Positions 44,747-54,100 of a stretch of 64,000 nt of DNA are shown here, one piece after another; within the stretch, counting starts at the first letter, position 1; every line of letters begins with the position of its first letter. Under the pieces are notes generated by a model. That model was not told where the DNA came from. It saw only the letters and a program-made list of their open reading frames with translations, and did no database searches. Source of the stretch: Halomonas salinarum (GTDB taxonomy: Bacteria > Pseudomonadota > Gammaproteobacteria > Pseudomonadales > Halomonadaceae); assembly GCF_012062845.1 (NCBI RefSeq), contig NZ_WWNB01000018.1:1-64000 (forward strand). The letters are read 5' to 3'. A program made the translations under genes and the position numbers.

Positions 44747-47700
44747 ATGGAAATGACTCAGAACGCTCCTAAGTTTCAGGAAGAATGCAGTGCCAAGCTT
44801 CCTGCTCTCTCGTTATTGGCTCAATTAGGCTGGTCGTTCATCACACCTGCTCAGGCATTGGATGCACGTGGTCATCAGCCTGATAAGGTTGTGCTCCGAA
44901 ATATCCTGCGTAAGGAGCTTGAAAAACGACGCTTTGTCTTTGGAGGTGAATCTCACTCTCTATCCAAAATCGCAGTTGACAACCTGGTTGAGGAGGTATC
45001 TGCGCCCGCTCTAAATGAAGGCCTACTGACAGCCAACGAGCAGCTCTACAATCACTTACTCTACGGTATCTCAGTAACCGAGTTCATAGATGGCCGTAAG
45101 GCCAATCCGACAGTAGCGCTAATTGACTGGGCTAACCCAGAGAATAACAGCTTCCACTTCACAGAAGAGTTCAGCGTTGCTCGCGCGGGAGGCGTCGATA
45201 CGCGCCGGCCAGATATCGTCTGCTTCGTAAATGGTATCCCCCTGGCGGTGATTGAGGCCAAACGCCCCGATGGTCAGTCCCACAAGGGGCCAACTCTGCA
45301 GGAAGGCATATCTCAGTGCTTACGTAACCAGCGCTATGACGAGATTCCGCAGCTCTTCGCATACAGCCAGCTCCTGTTCTCTATCAATGGTCACGAGGGG
45401 CGCTATGGCACCTGCCATACACCAGAGAAATTCTGGACGACCTGGAGCGAGGAAGATATTCCGGAAGCCGACATGCATGCGCTCAAGAATGCGCCGCTCT
45501 CGGCGCAGCAACTTGATGCGCTCTTCAGTCATCGCCCACCAGCAGACCGCGAATGGTACGAACAGCGCCTGCGGGGCGGCGAACTGGCCGTGACCGGCCA
45601 GGACAGGCTCCTGATCAGTCTGCTTTCACCGAGGCGTCTGCTGGAGATGACGCGCTTCTTCACCCTGTTCGACAAGAAGGCCGGGAAGATCGTTGCACGA
45701 TATCAGCAGGTGTTCGGTATCAAGCGGCTGATCGAGCGGATCAACACCAAGCGTCCGGATGGGGGAAGAGAAGGTGGTGTCATCTGGCATACCACAGGCT
45801 CCGGCAAGTCCTTCACCATGGTGTTTCTGAGCAAGGTACTGATCCTGCACGAATCGCTCAAGCAGTGCCGCCTGGTCATCGTCACCGACCGGATCGATCT
45901 TGAGAGCCAGCTGAGTGCCACCTTTACGTCCGGTGGCGAGCTGGCTACCAAGAAGGACAAGGCTGCGGCCATGGCCACCTCTGGCACGCGCCTGGCTGAG
46001 CAGATTGGTAAGGGAAACGAGCGTATCGTCTTCTCGCTGATTCAGAAGTTCAACTCCGCGACCAAGCTACCGGAGTGCCATAACGACAGCTCTGACATCA
46101 TCGTGCTGATCGATGAGGGGCACCGCAGCCAAGGTGGCGAGAATCATATCCGCATGAAGCAGGCGTTGCCCAATGCCGCTTTTGTGGCCTTTACGGGCAC
46201 CCCCCTGCTGAAGGAGGACCGAACCACTAACAAGTTCGGCCCCATCGTTCATGCCTACACCATGCAGCGTGCCGTAGAGGATAAGACAGTTTCCCCGTTG
46301 CTCTATGAAGAGCGTATTCCTGATCTGGATGTGAACGAGCGGGCCATCGATGCCTGGTTCGAGCGGATCACCGAAGGGCTGGAAGACGCTCAGAAGACCG
46401 ACCTCAAACGCAAGCTGGCCAGGAAGGGGCAGATCTACAGTGCCGATGATCGTATTCGTCTGATCGCACTCGATATCGCCAACCACTTCGTCAAGCACGT
46501 GCCGGAGGGCCTTAAGGGCCAACTGGCATGCGACAGCAAGAGCTCAGCCATCAAGTACAAGAAGTACCTGGACGAGGCCGGACTGTTCGAGTCGGCGGTG
46601 GTGATGAGCCCACCGGACACCCGTGAAGGTAACACCGAGGTGGATGAAACCACCTTGCCGGAGGTGCAGCAGTGGTGGAAAGACAATGTCGGCAACCAGG
46701 AAGAACAGGTTTACACCCGCAGTGTGATAGAGCGCTTCAACAAGGATGATGACCTCAAGCTGCTGATCGTGGTCGACAAGCTGCTGACCGGGTTCGATGA
46801 GCCTAAGAATGCGGTGCTCTACATCGATAAGCCGCTTAAGTCCCATAACCTGATCCAGGCTATTGCTCGCGTGAACCGCCTGCACGACAAGAAGCGTTTT
46901 GGCTTCCTGATCGACTATCGCGGCATTCTGGCTGAGTTGGATACCACCATCGCCCAGTATCAGGACCTGGCTTCACGCACCCAGGGGGGCTTCGATATCA
47001 ACGATATCGAGGGGCTCTATCACTCCATGGGTACGGAGTACAAGCGGCTGCCCCAGCTCTACACCCAGCTGTGGTCCATCTTCGAAGGGGTGACGAATAA
47101 GCAGGATATCGAGCAGTTACGCCAAGTGCTGGTCCCGCGTATGGAAACTCTAGATTCCGCCTCGCCGGGAGGAAATCCCGAGCTGGTTGATGTGCATCAG
47201 AAGGTCAGAGAGGACTTCTACGAAGCATTGACAGCCTTTGCCAGCTGCCTAAAGGTCGCTCTGCAATCATCCACTTTCTTCGAGGACTCGAGTTTCACCG
47301 ACGACGATCGTCGTCATTACAAGGAGACTCTCAAGCAGTTCTCCAGCCTTCGCCAGCTGGTCCAGCAAGACGCTGGCGAGTCCGTGGATTACGACGACTA
47401 CGTGGAGCAGGTCAAGAAGCTGCTGGATCGCCATGTGGTTGGTGTCGATATTCAGGAAGCGGACGGGGCCTACGAAGTTAGCCGTATGGGAGCACAGCAG
47501 GCGCCAGAAGACTGGAGCGAGGACAAGACCCGCAACGAGACGGATATCATCAAGACTCGGGTCACCAAGATGATTGAGCAGGACCTCAAGGATGACCCTT
47601 ACGCCCGGGAAGCCTTCTCGGCTCTTCTGCGCCAGGCCATCGAGGAGGCTGAGAAGCTGTTCGACCACCCCTTGAAACAATATCTTCTGTTCAAGGAGTT

Positions 47701-48052
47701 CGAGCAGCAGGTCAGCGAGCGCCGACTAGATGAACTGCCCGATGCTTTTCAGGACAATCGGCATGCTCAGGCGGTGTATGGTGTCTTCAAGCAGGCGTTG
47801 CCTAAGGTGCTGTCCAGTGACGACCCCCAGGTTCAACAACTCTGGATCAATCTGGCATTCGAGGCCTGTGAGGTGGTCGACGACGCGGTAGCCGTCCACT
47901 CCATCAATCCGCAGAACATCGAAGCCGCAATACGCAAGCAACTGTTGCCGGTGGTCTTCAGGCAGTGCAAGTCCGTGGGCGCGGGCATGGATCAGGCTAA
48001 ACAGATTGTGGAGAGCATTGTTCAGATCACCCGAGTAGGATTGGCAACATAA
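44747..48052 (+). CDS. hsdR: type I restriction endonuclease subunit HsdR
   Basis: An 1101-residue motor-nuclease. The nuclease core has PD at 155-156 and E170-x-K172 (LAVIEAKRP); the translocase has Walker A TTGSGKS at 349-355 and DEGH at 455-458, followed by helicase motifs such as FTGTPL and LLTGFDEP, and a C-terminal helical domain that binds HsdM. Length is normal. It is separated from hsdS by the inserted ATPase-PIN pair and overlaps the metallopeptidase gene by one base (TAATG). Confidence 0.95.
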   Translation: MEMTQNAPKFQEECSAKLPALSLLAQLGWSFITPAQALDARGHQPDKVVLRNILRKELEKRRFVFGGESHSLSKIAVDNLVEEVSAPALNEGLLTANEQLYNHLLYGISVTEFIDGRKANPTVALIDWANPENNSFHFTEEFSVARAGGVDTRRPDIVCFVNGIPLAVIEAKRPDGQSHKGPTLQEGISQCLRNQRYDEIPQLFAYSQLLFSINGHEGRYGTCHTPEKFWTTWSEEDIPEADMHALKNAPLSAQQLDALFSHRPPADREWYEQRLRGGELAVTGQDRLLISLLSPRRLLEMTRFFTLFDKKAGKIVARYQQVFGIKRLIERINTKRPDGGREGGVIWHTTGSGKSFTMVFLSKVLILHESLKQCRLVIVTDRIDLESQLSATFTSGGELATKKDKAAAMATSGTRLAEQIGKGNERIVFSLIQKFNSATKLPECHNDSSDIIVLIDEGHRSQGGENHIRMKQALPNAAFVAFTGTPLLKEDRTTNKFGPIVHAYTMQRAVEDKTVSPLLYEERIPDLDVNERAIDAWFERITEGLEDAQKTDLKRKLARKGQIYSADDRIRLIALDIANHFVKHVPEGLKGQLACDSKSSAIKYKKYLDEAGLFESAVVMSPPDTREGNTEVDETTLPEVQQWWKDNVGNQEEQVYTRSVIERFNKDDDLKLLIVVDKLLTGFDEPKNAVLYIDKPLKSHNLIQAIARVNRLHDKKRFGFLIDYRGILAELDTTIAQYQDLASRTQGGFDINDIEGLYHSMGTEYKRLPQLYTQLWSIFEGVTNKQDIEQLRQVLVPRMETLDSASPGGNPELVDVHQKVREDFYEALTAFASCLKVALQSSTFFEDSSFTDDDRRHYKETLKQFSSLRQLVQQDAGESVDYDDYVEQVKKLLDRHVVGVDIQEADGAYEVSRMGAQQAPEDWSEDKTRNETDIIKTRVTKMIEQDLKDDPYAREAFSALLRQAIEEAEKLFDHPLKQYLLFKEFEQQVSERRLDELPDAFQDNRHAQAVYGVFKQALPKVLSSDDPQVQQLWINLAFEACEVVDDAVAVHSINPQNIEAAIRKQLLPVVFRQCKSVGAGMDQAKQIVESIVQITRVGLAT

Positions 48053-48810
48053 TGAGCGTCATGATCGCTGATGCCGCTCTCTATGGTCGCGAGCTGGTGT
48101 TTCGTTATGGCGACGAATGTATCACCATCCGGCGCCTGGACCGGTCCCAAGGCATCAATCGGGTGCTGATCAAGGTCCATCCGGATACCCGGGTCGAAGC
48201 CCTGGCTCCACGGGAAGCCAGTGACGATGAGGTGCTCGATGCTGTTCGGCAGCGGGCGCGGTGGATCTATCAACAGCTACGCCAGTTTCGCGCTCAGAAT
48301 GAATACGTGATCCCACGCCGCTATGTGAGTGGCGAAAGCCATTACTACCTGGGCAGGCAGCACCTTCTGAAAGTGATCGAGACGCTGACGGAGCGACAAG
48401 GTGTCAAGCTGCTACGCGGTCGGCTTGAGGTGCGCGTTCGCCATAAGCGGCCCGACAAGGTCAGACAGCTACTGGCACGCTGGTATCGGGAGCGTGCGGG
48501 TGAGGTGTTTGGGCGGCGGCTCGACGCCATGCTGGAACAGGCCCTCTGGGTCTCTGAGCGCCCACCGATGCGGGTGCAGGCCATGCAAACGCGCTGGGGA
48601 AGCTGCTCGCCTCAGGGGCGTCTGACGCTGAATCCGCACCTGGTGAAGGCGCCACGGGAATGCGTAGATTACGTCATCCTGCATGAGCTGTGTCACATCG
48701 CGGAGCATAACCATAGCGAACGTTTCTATCGCCTGATGGGGCAGGTGATGCCACAGTGGGAGGGCATCAAGGCCAGGCTAGATGACATGGCAGGCCGGCT
48801 GATCGACTGA
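48052..48810 (+). CDS. YgjP-like (DUF45) M48-type metallopeptidase
   Basis: A 252-residue protein with the zinc motif HELCHIAEHNHSERFYRLM (H211, E212, H215, second-shell H221) and the upstream MQTRWGSCSPQGRLTLNPHL element that defines the YgjP/DUF45 family. These genes frequently end type I restriction operons; the substrate is unknown. Start overlaps the hsdR stop. Confidence 0.88.
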   Translation: MSVMIADAALYGRELVFRYGDECITIRRLDRSQGINRVLIKVHPDTRVEALAPREASDDEVLDAVRQRARWIYQQLRQFRAQNEYVIPRRYVSGESHYYLGRQHLLKVIETLTERQGVKLLRGRLEVRVRHKRPDKVRQLLARWYRERAGEVFGRRLDAMLEQALWVSERPPMRVQAMQTRWGSCSPQGRLTLNPHLVKAPRECVDYVILHELCHIAEHNHSERFYRLMGQVMPQWEGIKARLDDMAGRLID

Positions 48811-48821
48811 GGGAGGCAGGT

Positions 48822-48992
48822 ATGGCGCACGGATCAGGTGAGCCGGAGGCCGGGAAACACGGTCAGTTTCGGCGTCTCAGCGCGCAGGAGCTTCAGGATC
48901 TCCGTGATGAGATGCGTGAGGCGGGCCACTGGATGAAAGCGCAACTCATGAAGAAGCGACGAGGGCTCGTCAATCCGAAGAAGTCACGCTAG
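48822..48992 (+). CDS. small basic protein at the end of the restriction operon
   Basis: A 56-residue open frame starting MAHGSGEPEAGKHGQFRRLS and ending KKRRGLVNPKKSR. GGGAGG stands 6 bases before the ATG and the gene begins 11 bp after the metallopeptidase stop, so it is probably the last gene of the operon. It is highly basic and helical, of unknown role. Its last 23 bases overlap the end of the convergent XRE gene. Confidence 0.6.
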   Translation: MAHGSGEPEAGKHGQFRRLSAQELQDLRDEMREAGHWMKAQLMKKRRGLVNPKKSR

Positions 48993-49212
48993 GGGTTGCG
49001 GTGCGGGGGAAGAGGTCGGCGACCTCGATGCTGAGGGCTTCGCTGATCTGGTAGATCTTGGTCAGGGTGATGTTCTTCTCACCGCGCTCGATGTGGCCCA
49101 TATAACTACGGTCCACCCCGGCCAGTGCAGCCATGGCCTCTTGAGATAACCCTTTGTTTTTTCGAAGCTCTCTGACTCTCTGGCCGAATGCCACCAGCTT
49201 CTCGTCCCGCAT
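48970..49212 (-). CDS. XRE-family helix-turn-helix regulator
   Basis: An 80-residue single-domain regulator: LRKNKGLSQEAMAALAGVDR then SYMGHIERGEKNITLTKIYQ, of the size and type of restriction-system controller proteins. The ATG at 49212 has GGAGCGA 8 bases upstream; an ATG at 49230 is also in frame. A perfect palindrome at 49222-49238 next to the start suggests autoregulation. It is convergent with the restriction operon. Confidence 0.88.
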   Translation of the reverse strand: MRDEKLVAFGQRVRELRKNKGLSQEAMAALAGVDRSYMGHIERGEKNITLTKIYQISEALSIEVADLFPRTATPSVTSSD

Positions 49213-49221
49213 CGATTTCGC

Positions 49222-49238
49222 TCCATCCAAAGGATGGA
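49222..49238. promoter_or_regulatory. palindromic candidate operator of the XRE regulator
   Basis: TCCATCC-AAA-GGATGGA is a perfect 7-bp inverted repeat around AAA, just upstream of the preferred XRE start. Position suits autoregulation. Confidence 0.5.
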
Positions 49239-49298
49239 ACTATCACGGCCCACTGCATACAATTCCACGGACTATGATTCCCATTTGGAGTAGCCTGG

Positions 49299-50441
49299 AT
49301 GCAGTTGGAGATTCTCACTGATGACGAGCAGAACGCTCGGATCTGCGCGGACTACTGGCGACAGACTGAGGAAGGCGAGTTTGCGTTCAAGATACGCGAG
49401 ATTGCGTCCACTCATGGGATGAAGCCCCATGTGGTCAGCAAGTACGTCGAGCAGTACGCCTTCGTATGGCGGGAAGACATCTGCTGTGGGCTTTGCAAAC
49501 AGCCGTACCGCTTTGGCACGCGCAGTCAATACCAGGAGCGTCGCTGGCTTCAGAATCGGGTCTGCAAAGCATGTATGGACGCTGAGCGCCAAGCCATCGC
49601 CGACAAGAAGAGGGACTTGATCCTGAAAATGCGGCAGTCGGCGGAAAACAACATGCCAGATCTAAAAACGCTGGGCCTAACCAGCAAAATCTATCTGTTA
49701 GCTGCGATTCAGGCGCTAGGCGATGAAAACTTCAGTATCATTGAGCCGCTAGATGATTATCCTGCTTGTACCCTGTCGCCAGATTTTGTCTATGACCACA
49801 AAGTCCTTCGGCAGTTGATTGACGACCACCTACTGTTAATCTGCCTGGATACGCGTCTTGAAGCGGTCGAACTTCAGGAAGATGATCGGTTCAGTATCGA
49901 TCTTGGTGAGTGTGCGTTTAACCTTGCTTTAGGCGCTGATCAGATCACGGCGCTGATCAATGAGTTTTTCGATGAGGAAACCGTACAAAGCTTCCGACAG
50001 GCGCCGGAATTCATAACGCTATGCAAGGAGGTCCAACTGAATGAATGCCTCGGTTTTTTGAAGGTTATTCTTGAGGATCATCAGCTGTACCTGTCGCCGG
50101 GGGAGAAAACTCGGCAGGTTCTAAGCCAGTGCTTAGAGAAGTTCAGTGTGGCCCAGGTCTACAACTTCATTTGGCGAGCCGCTAAGGACGCAGCCGCCTA
50201 TTATATGAGAAGTTCTATCAGCAAAAGGCAGGCAGCTAACTCTGTCGTAGGAAACATCTCACGGAACATGGAGCGGGCTTTGGCCAATGGCTGGGATGTG
50301 AAGCCGTTCCATAGGAACTATAATCTTCCTCAGTCCTCGCTGAGTCGCATCGTCTTTAACATGGTGCTGGGGACTGATGATGGTGGATTTGAATGCCCAT
50401 TACATGAGCTGATTAAGCAGGAGAAGCCTTTATCTGTGTAG
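49299..50441 (+). CDS. zinc-finger protein of unknown function
   Basis: A 380-residue protein. The N-terminal part is helical and HTH-like (KIREIASTHGMKPHVVSKYV), followed by a treble-cleft-like zinc site CGLCKQPYRFG to VCKAC (about residues 63-92), then a long helical region without a recognised domain. Proteins with this HTH plus zinc-ribbon start occur beside restriction and defence genes. It is divergent from the XRE gene, 85 bp away, and more AT-rich towards its 3' end. Confidence 0.65.
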   Translation: MQLEILTDDEQNARICADYWRQTEEGEFAFKIREIASTHGMKPHVVSKYVEQYAFVWREDICCGLCKQPYRFGTRSQYQERRWLQNRVCKACMDAERQAIADKKRDLILKMRQSAENNMPDLKTLGLTSKIYLLAAIQALGDENFSIIEPLDDYPACTLSPDFVYDHKVLRQLIDDHLLLICLDTRLEAVELQEDDRFSIDLGECAFNLALGADQITALINEFFDEETVQSFRQAPEFITLCKEVQLNECLGFLKVILEDHQLYLSPGEKTRQVLSQCLEKFSVAQVYNFIWRAAKDAAAYYMRSSISKRQAANSVVGNISRNMERALANGWDVKPFHRNYNLPQSSLSRIVFNMVLGTDDGGFECPLHELIKQEKPLSV

Positions 50442-50488
50442 TAGGTCGGAGAAACCTTCATCAACCAAATAGAAGAACGTTGGAAACT

Positions 50489-50671
50489 ATGAGTGATGAC
50501 AGTACAGATACGGAAAGGGATTGGGTAGATCCTGACGATGCGCCGGAGCTCGATGAGCAGTGGTTGGAGGGAGCATATCACTACCATGGCAGCCGGCTGC
50601 TGAAGCGTGGTCATGGTAGGGATCCCCTGGAGAACCAGAAAGTGGAGATACAGAAAGGGCAGGATAGTTAG
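50489..50671 (+). CDS. BrnA-like antitoxin fragment
   Basis: A 60-residue protein reading DWVDPDDAPELDEQWLEGAY then HYHGSRLLKRG. This is the C-terminal segment of BrnA/DUF4415 antitoxins (DPDDAPELTDEWFxxAxxxxGxKLxRRG). The usual following ribbon-helix-helix part is absent and the tail (HGRDPLENQKVEIQKGQDS) is unrelated; no BrnT toxin lies next to it. It may be degenerate or a small adapted protein. Confidence 0.5.
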   Translation: MSDDSTDTERDWVDPDDAPELDEQWLEGAYHYHGSRLLKRGHGRDPLENQKVEIQKGQDS

Positions 50672-50680
50672 AATATCAGT

Positions 50681-50708
50681 CTCAGCTGATATGGGGATAT
50701 CAGCTGAG
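50681..50708. terminator. 12-bp perfect hairpin between convergent genes
   Basis: CTCAGCTGATAT (50681-50692), loop GGGG, and ATATCAGCTGAG (50697-50708) form a perfect stem. It lies between the convergent BrnA-like and 1086-residue genes. There is no strong T-run on either side, so bidirectional termination is a suggestion from position. Confidence 0.45.
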
Positions 50709-50839
50709 GCTAAGTTTGATTATATTTGCATAACTTTAAATGTTTTTTAATCTTTATGAAATATTGGTATCTATGTTGCTTCCTGTCGCAAAGCATCTCA
50801 CTAGAGAAGATTTGACTTGTTGGCGTTGAAGTTAGAAAG

Positions 50840-53800
50840 CTATCGCTTTCGATTAATAATGTTCTGAATGGGTGGGTTTTCAATCCCCTCAGGAATAATT
50901 GGGTCGTCGTCCTCTTGGATGGCTACGACCTCTAAATCATTTTGGCCAATCCTCCACTCTTCGATAATATTCAGCTTGTTTTTGCTAATTGTTATCCTAT
51001 TACTCGCACTTGGTGTTACTATTTCTCCATTTTTGATGCTTGCATAGCTAATCTTGTAGAATCCCTTTTTGTTATATGCCTTTATAAAGGTCTCTAAGTT
51101 AGAGTTGTTTGTAGGAGTCATTGTCTTCATCTTGCATGCCAGTTGTACCAGACCATTTCCGGTATGCGATACATTTTCAGAGATGCAAACTCTATAATGT
51201 GCGGGCGATCGTTTATTTATCCCCTGAATGATTGAAATCCTCAGCCGGTCTTTTTTATCGCTGTCTCCTAGTTCTAATTTTAAGTCTCTAAAAATTTTTC
51301 TGGCAGCGGCCTCGTTTTCGAATGCAAGTATAATCTCTGGAGTGCCATCTGGATAAATAGCAAACCCTGTTGCTTGCCAAACAGTCTTATTCCAGAGCCT
51401 CACCTTTATGAGACCTTGAACTTTTATAGAGCTATGTGAATGACTTTCATAGCGGGTTAGGGGCTCAGGGGGTTCTCCTTCACCCGGCTCCAGTTCCGTT
51501 AACTTTCTTTCATCTTCCGATGGTTTAGGGAACTCTTGGTCCCAAGGACAAGATCTAAGTAACGTATATTCATTAACACGCTCATCTTCAAGTAGCGACT
51601 TTACGTTTTTTACAGCATCATCGCCTAAAATATTCTGTAAAATCACAAAGCAAGAGCCGAATGATACTGAGCGCTCTAAAGCTCTATCTTTACCAAGCAT
51701 TGACTCTAATGTTGACTCAATTTCTTTGGGGTGAGCTAAATTAGCAAAAGTCTCAATCAAGAAATTTTTCAACCACTCTTGAATCAAGGATTGACCTGAA
51801 ATGCCTAGCTTTCTTGGTGTGAATGAAGAGCATAAGACTTCCATTTTAAGAATGCTGCCGGAATCATCAAGCTCATGCGAAATAGAGACTTCATCGTCAT
51901 CATCGGCTGTTATTTCAATATCAAATCGAGACTCAAAAATGACCACTCTATCAACCATACCTGTTGAGAAGAAGGCTTCAATGGAAGAAAGGAGTGTTTC
52001 TGCAAGCTCTAATAGTGGGCTTCTGAAAGGAAAATATACTCTTATCTCACACCCCATAACTGTGCTTTTAATAAATGTGTACCTATCTTTAATAAAATGC
52101 ACTTCTGGTATTGGGGCGCCTAAATCCGTATCCCTTACAAGTTTCAGAAAATCAATGTGTTCTTGATTAATTTCTACTTTGTACTCACTTTCTACTATGT
52201 CTTCGTGACCTAAGGCGTACAGGAGGGAAGAGCTGCTAAAAAATAGTTGGTTATTATCTAATAGTTCGGGAAGTCGAGTCGCAGAGCTTAACTCATCAAG
52301 TCTTGTATTTAGTATGCACTGCGATAAGTATGCATCAAATGTTTGGATTTCATTCTCGGATAAAACCTCTTCTTCAATTTGGGTGGAGACTATGCAGGCT
52401 AAATTCCACCATGTCAGTGCAAATTCAATTCGGCCTATCTGGAGATCAATTTTTGCTAGCCGCATATAGGAATGAGCTTGCGCTGAGATGAAGTCGCCGG
52501 TTTTCCAAAATTCATCTGTAACCATGGATGCAGAAAATAATAGGTTTGCTCGTGATGCCCAAAGCAAGCCCGCTTGCATATATGCAGATGATAGAATATT
52601 TAAGGCAGCATAGAGATCCTTCTTAGTCTCTTGTTTGTAAAGAGGAGCAAGTGATTTTCCTATTAATTTGATGGCTTGGTAAGGTTCATTTGACTCAAGG
52701 CGTTTCGCTCCTCGCCGTAACCAGATCAACGCTCCACTAACCTCTCCATAACGATACGTTGCATGCTCTGTAAAATAATCAAGTAGTTTTTCGTAGCTAT
52801 CTATATCTCCAAAGACAAAGTCTAACTCTGTCACAATGTTGTAAATTTCTTCAAAAGAAAACCCTATTAGCTCTTCGCCATCTTTTGCAATAGATAATAA
52901 AGAGGAGAATATGTCAGATGCTTGCTCAATATTGTGCAATGATTGTAGATTTAGCAGCTCGATATATGCTTTTGACATGAGAGAGTTACTAGGCCTTTCT
53001 TCTTCCTTGGCAAGTGCGCTAAGTTCATCCTTCGCCTCTGATATGATTGACTCCACATCTGAAGGTTTTTCTATTTCAACATTGCGATAGTAGCTAGAGT
53101 AGAGCCCTATGAGGGTGACAGCATCACCCCACTTGCTTGATTGCCCAATTTCTTTTGCTAAACAAAAGCAAATTTGAAGCTGCTCTCTGAATAGATTAAT
53201 GTCTTCAAACCACCAATAAGCAGCCCAGGCATACTGATAATGCGCATCAAACTTATGGTATGAATTCCCAAATCTCTCGGAGGCTGAAATGGCTCTAGTG
53301 AAGAGACCATGTGTTTCAATTGAAGCTTTCTCAATCTCTTTTGACAATACTGCTACTTCCAGAAGCCAATCCAGCTGATGAGGAAGTATATTGCTAGTGT
53401 CAATTTCATGTTTTATTTTTTCATCTAGCTCTTTAATTCTAATATTTTTAGAGTAGTCGTTAGCCCCAGTCTCTACCTCTCTGCGCCAATCTACGTCAAT
53501 TGACAATGTGTCAATTGCTAATTGTTCATATCCATGCTTAAAGGTCTGATCCATTATCCATGAAACATCTAAGATTCTAACGTCAATCCCTGTTTCTTTG
53601 GTTAGCGAATCTTCTAACTCGCTTCGCTGATTGGATTTTGTATACGTACTGGTTATGAAAAATGCTTTCTTATATCCTCTCTGGGTTCCAGCAATTTTTC
53701 TGACATCCTTTCTGCACTTTTTCTTCCAGTCTTCCTGAGTGCTTACTGCAAAAGCCCATCTTTCCTCATGAGAGTTTTCATTAACTCCCACATACCAGAG

Positions 53801-54100
53801 AGCTTTGGATTGTTCTGAGACAGGGAATGTTTGAGAATCAACTTTTCCATCGCCACCGGCAACTGGCCCAGTTTGTTCTAGAAGGTTCGGACAGATAATT
53901 TTTTCACAGAGCTGTTTAGCGAAGTCCTCAAACGCAAGCTCCATGTTTCTTCTGTTAAGTGTAGATAGCTGATGCTCCAAAACAGCCCGATCAAGCTTCC
54001 CTACCTCCTTTACGATAGAGTCAGAAAATCGTTCAGGTCTTCTTTTTCTCAAAAAATCCCTTGGGGAGAAAGGGGGCGAGTTACTCTTCTGTTGTTCCAT
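50840..54100 (-). CDS. large nuclease-like / helical-repeat protein, candidate defence gene
   Basis: A 1086-residue protein in the most AT-rich part of the window. Residues 50-185 look like a restriction-endonuclease fold: FEDFAKQLCEKIICPN (E58), GPVAGGDGKVD (79-88, with D84/D88) and FAVSTQEDWKKKC (117-129), followed by DVRKI and VRILDVSWI. The middle (about 230-650) is helical and TPR-like. The C-terminal part (about 700-1086) has alternating strands and no family I recognise. I found no P-loop, so it is unlike STAND/Avs proteins. Its position at the cargo end of an element full of restriction genes suggests phage defence. Start MEQQKSNSPPFSPRDFLRKR. Confidence 0.75.
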   Translation of the reverse strand: MEQQKSNSPPFSPRDFLRKRRPERFSDSIVKEVGKLDRAVLEHQLSTLNRRNMELAFEDFAKQLCEKIICPNLLEQTGPVAGGDGKVDSQTFPVSEQSKALWYVGVNENSHEERWAFAVSTQEDWKKKCRKDVRKIAGTQRGYKKAFFITSTYTKSNQRSELEDSLTKETGIDVRILDVSWIMDQTFKHGYEQLAIDTLSIDVDWRREVETGANDYSKNIRIKELDEKIKHEIDTSNILPHQLDWLLEVAVLSKEIEKASIETHGLFTRAISASERFGNSYHKFDAHYQYAWAAYWWFEDINLFREQLQICFCLAKEIGQSSKWGDAVTLIGLYSSYYRNVEIEKPSDVESIISEAKDELSALAKEEERPSNSLMSKAYIELLNLQSLHNIEQASDIFSSLLSIAKDGEELIGFSFEEIYNIVTELDFVFGDIDSYEKLLDYFTEHATYRYGEVSGALIWLRRGAKRLESNEPYQAIKLIGKSLAPLYKQETKKDLYAALNILSSAYMQAGLLWASRANLLFSASMVTDEFWKTGDFISAQAHSYMRLAKIDLQIGRIEFALTWWNLACIVSTQIEEEVLSENEIQTFDAYLSQCILNTRLDELSSATRLPELLDNNQLFFSSSSLLYALGHEDIVESEYKVEINQEHIDFLKLVRDTDLGAPIPEVHFIKDRYTFIKSTVMGCEIRVYFPFRSPLLELAETLLSSIEAFFSTGMVDRVVIFESRFDIEITADDDDEVSISHELDDSGSILKMEVLCSSFTPRKLGISGQSLIQEWLKNFLIETFANLAHPKEIESTLESMLGKDRALERSVSFGSCFVILQNILGDDAVKNVKSLLEDERVNEYTLLRSCPWDQEFPKPSEDERKLTELEPGEGEPPEPLTRYESHSHSSIKVQGLIKVRLWNKTVWQATGFAIYPDGTPEIILAFENEAAARKIFRDLKLELGDSDKKDRLRISIIQGINKRSPAHYRVCISENVSHTGNGLVQLACKMKTMTPTNNSNLETFIKAYNKKGFYKISYASIKNGEIVTPSASNRITISKNKLNIIEEWRIGQNDLEVVAIQEDDDPIIPEGIENPPIQNIINRKR

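Noticed and set aside
50840..54100. Large cargo protein as an Avs/STAND NTPase
   Set aside because: No Walker A or STAND signature could be found in the sequence.
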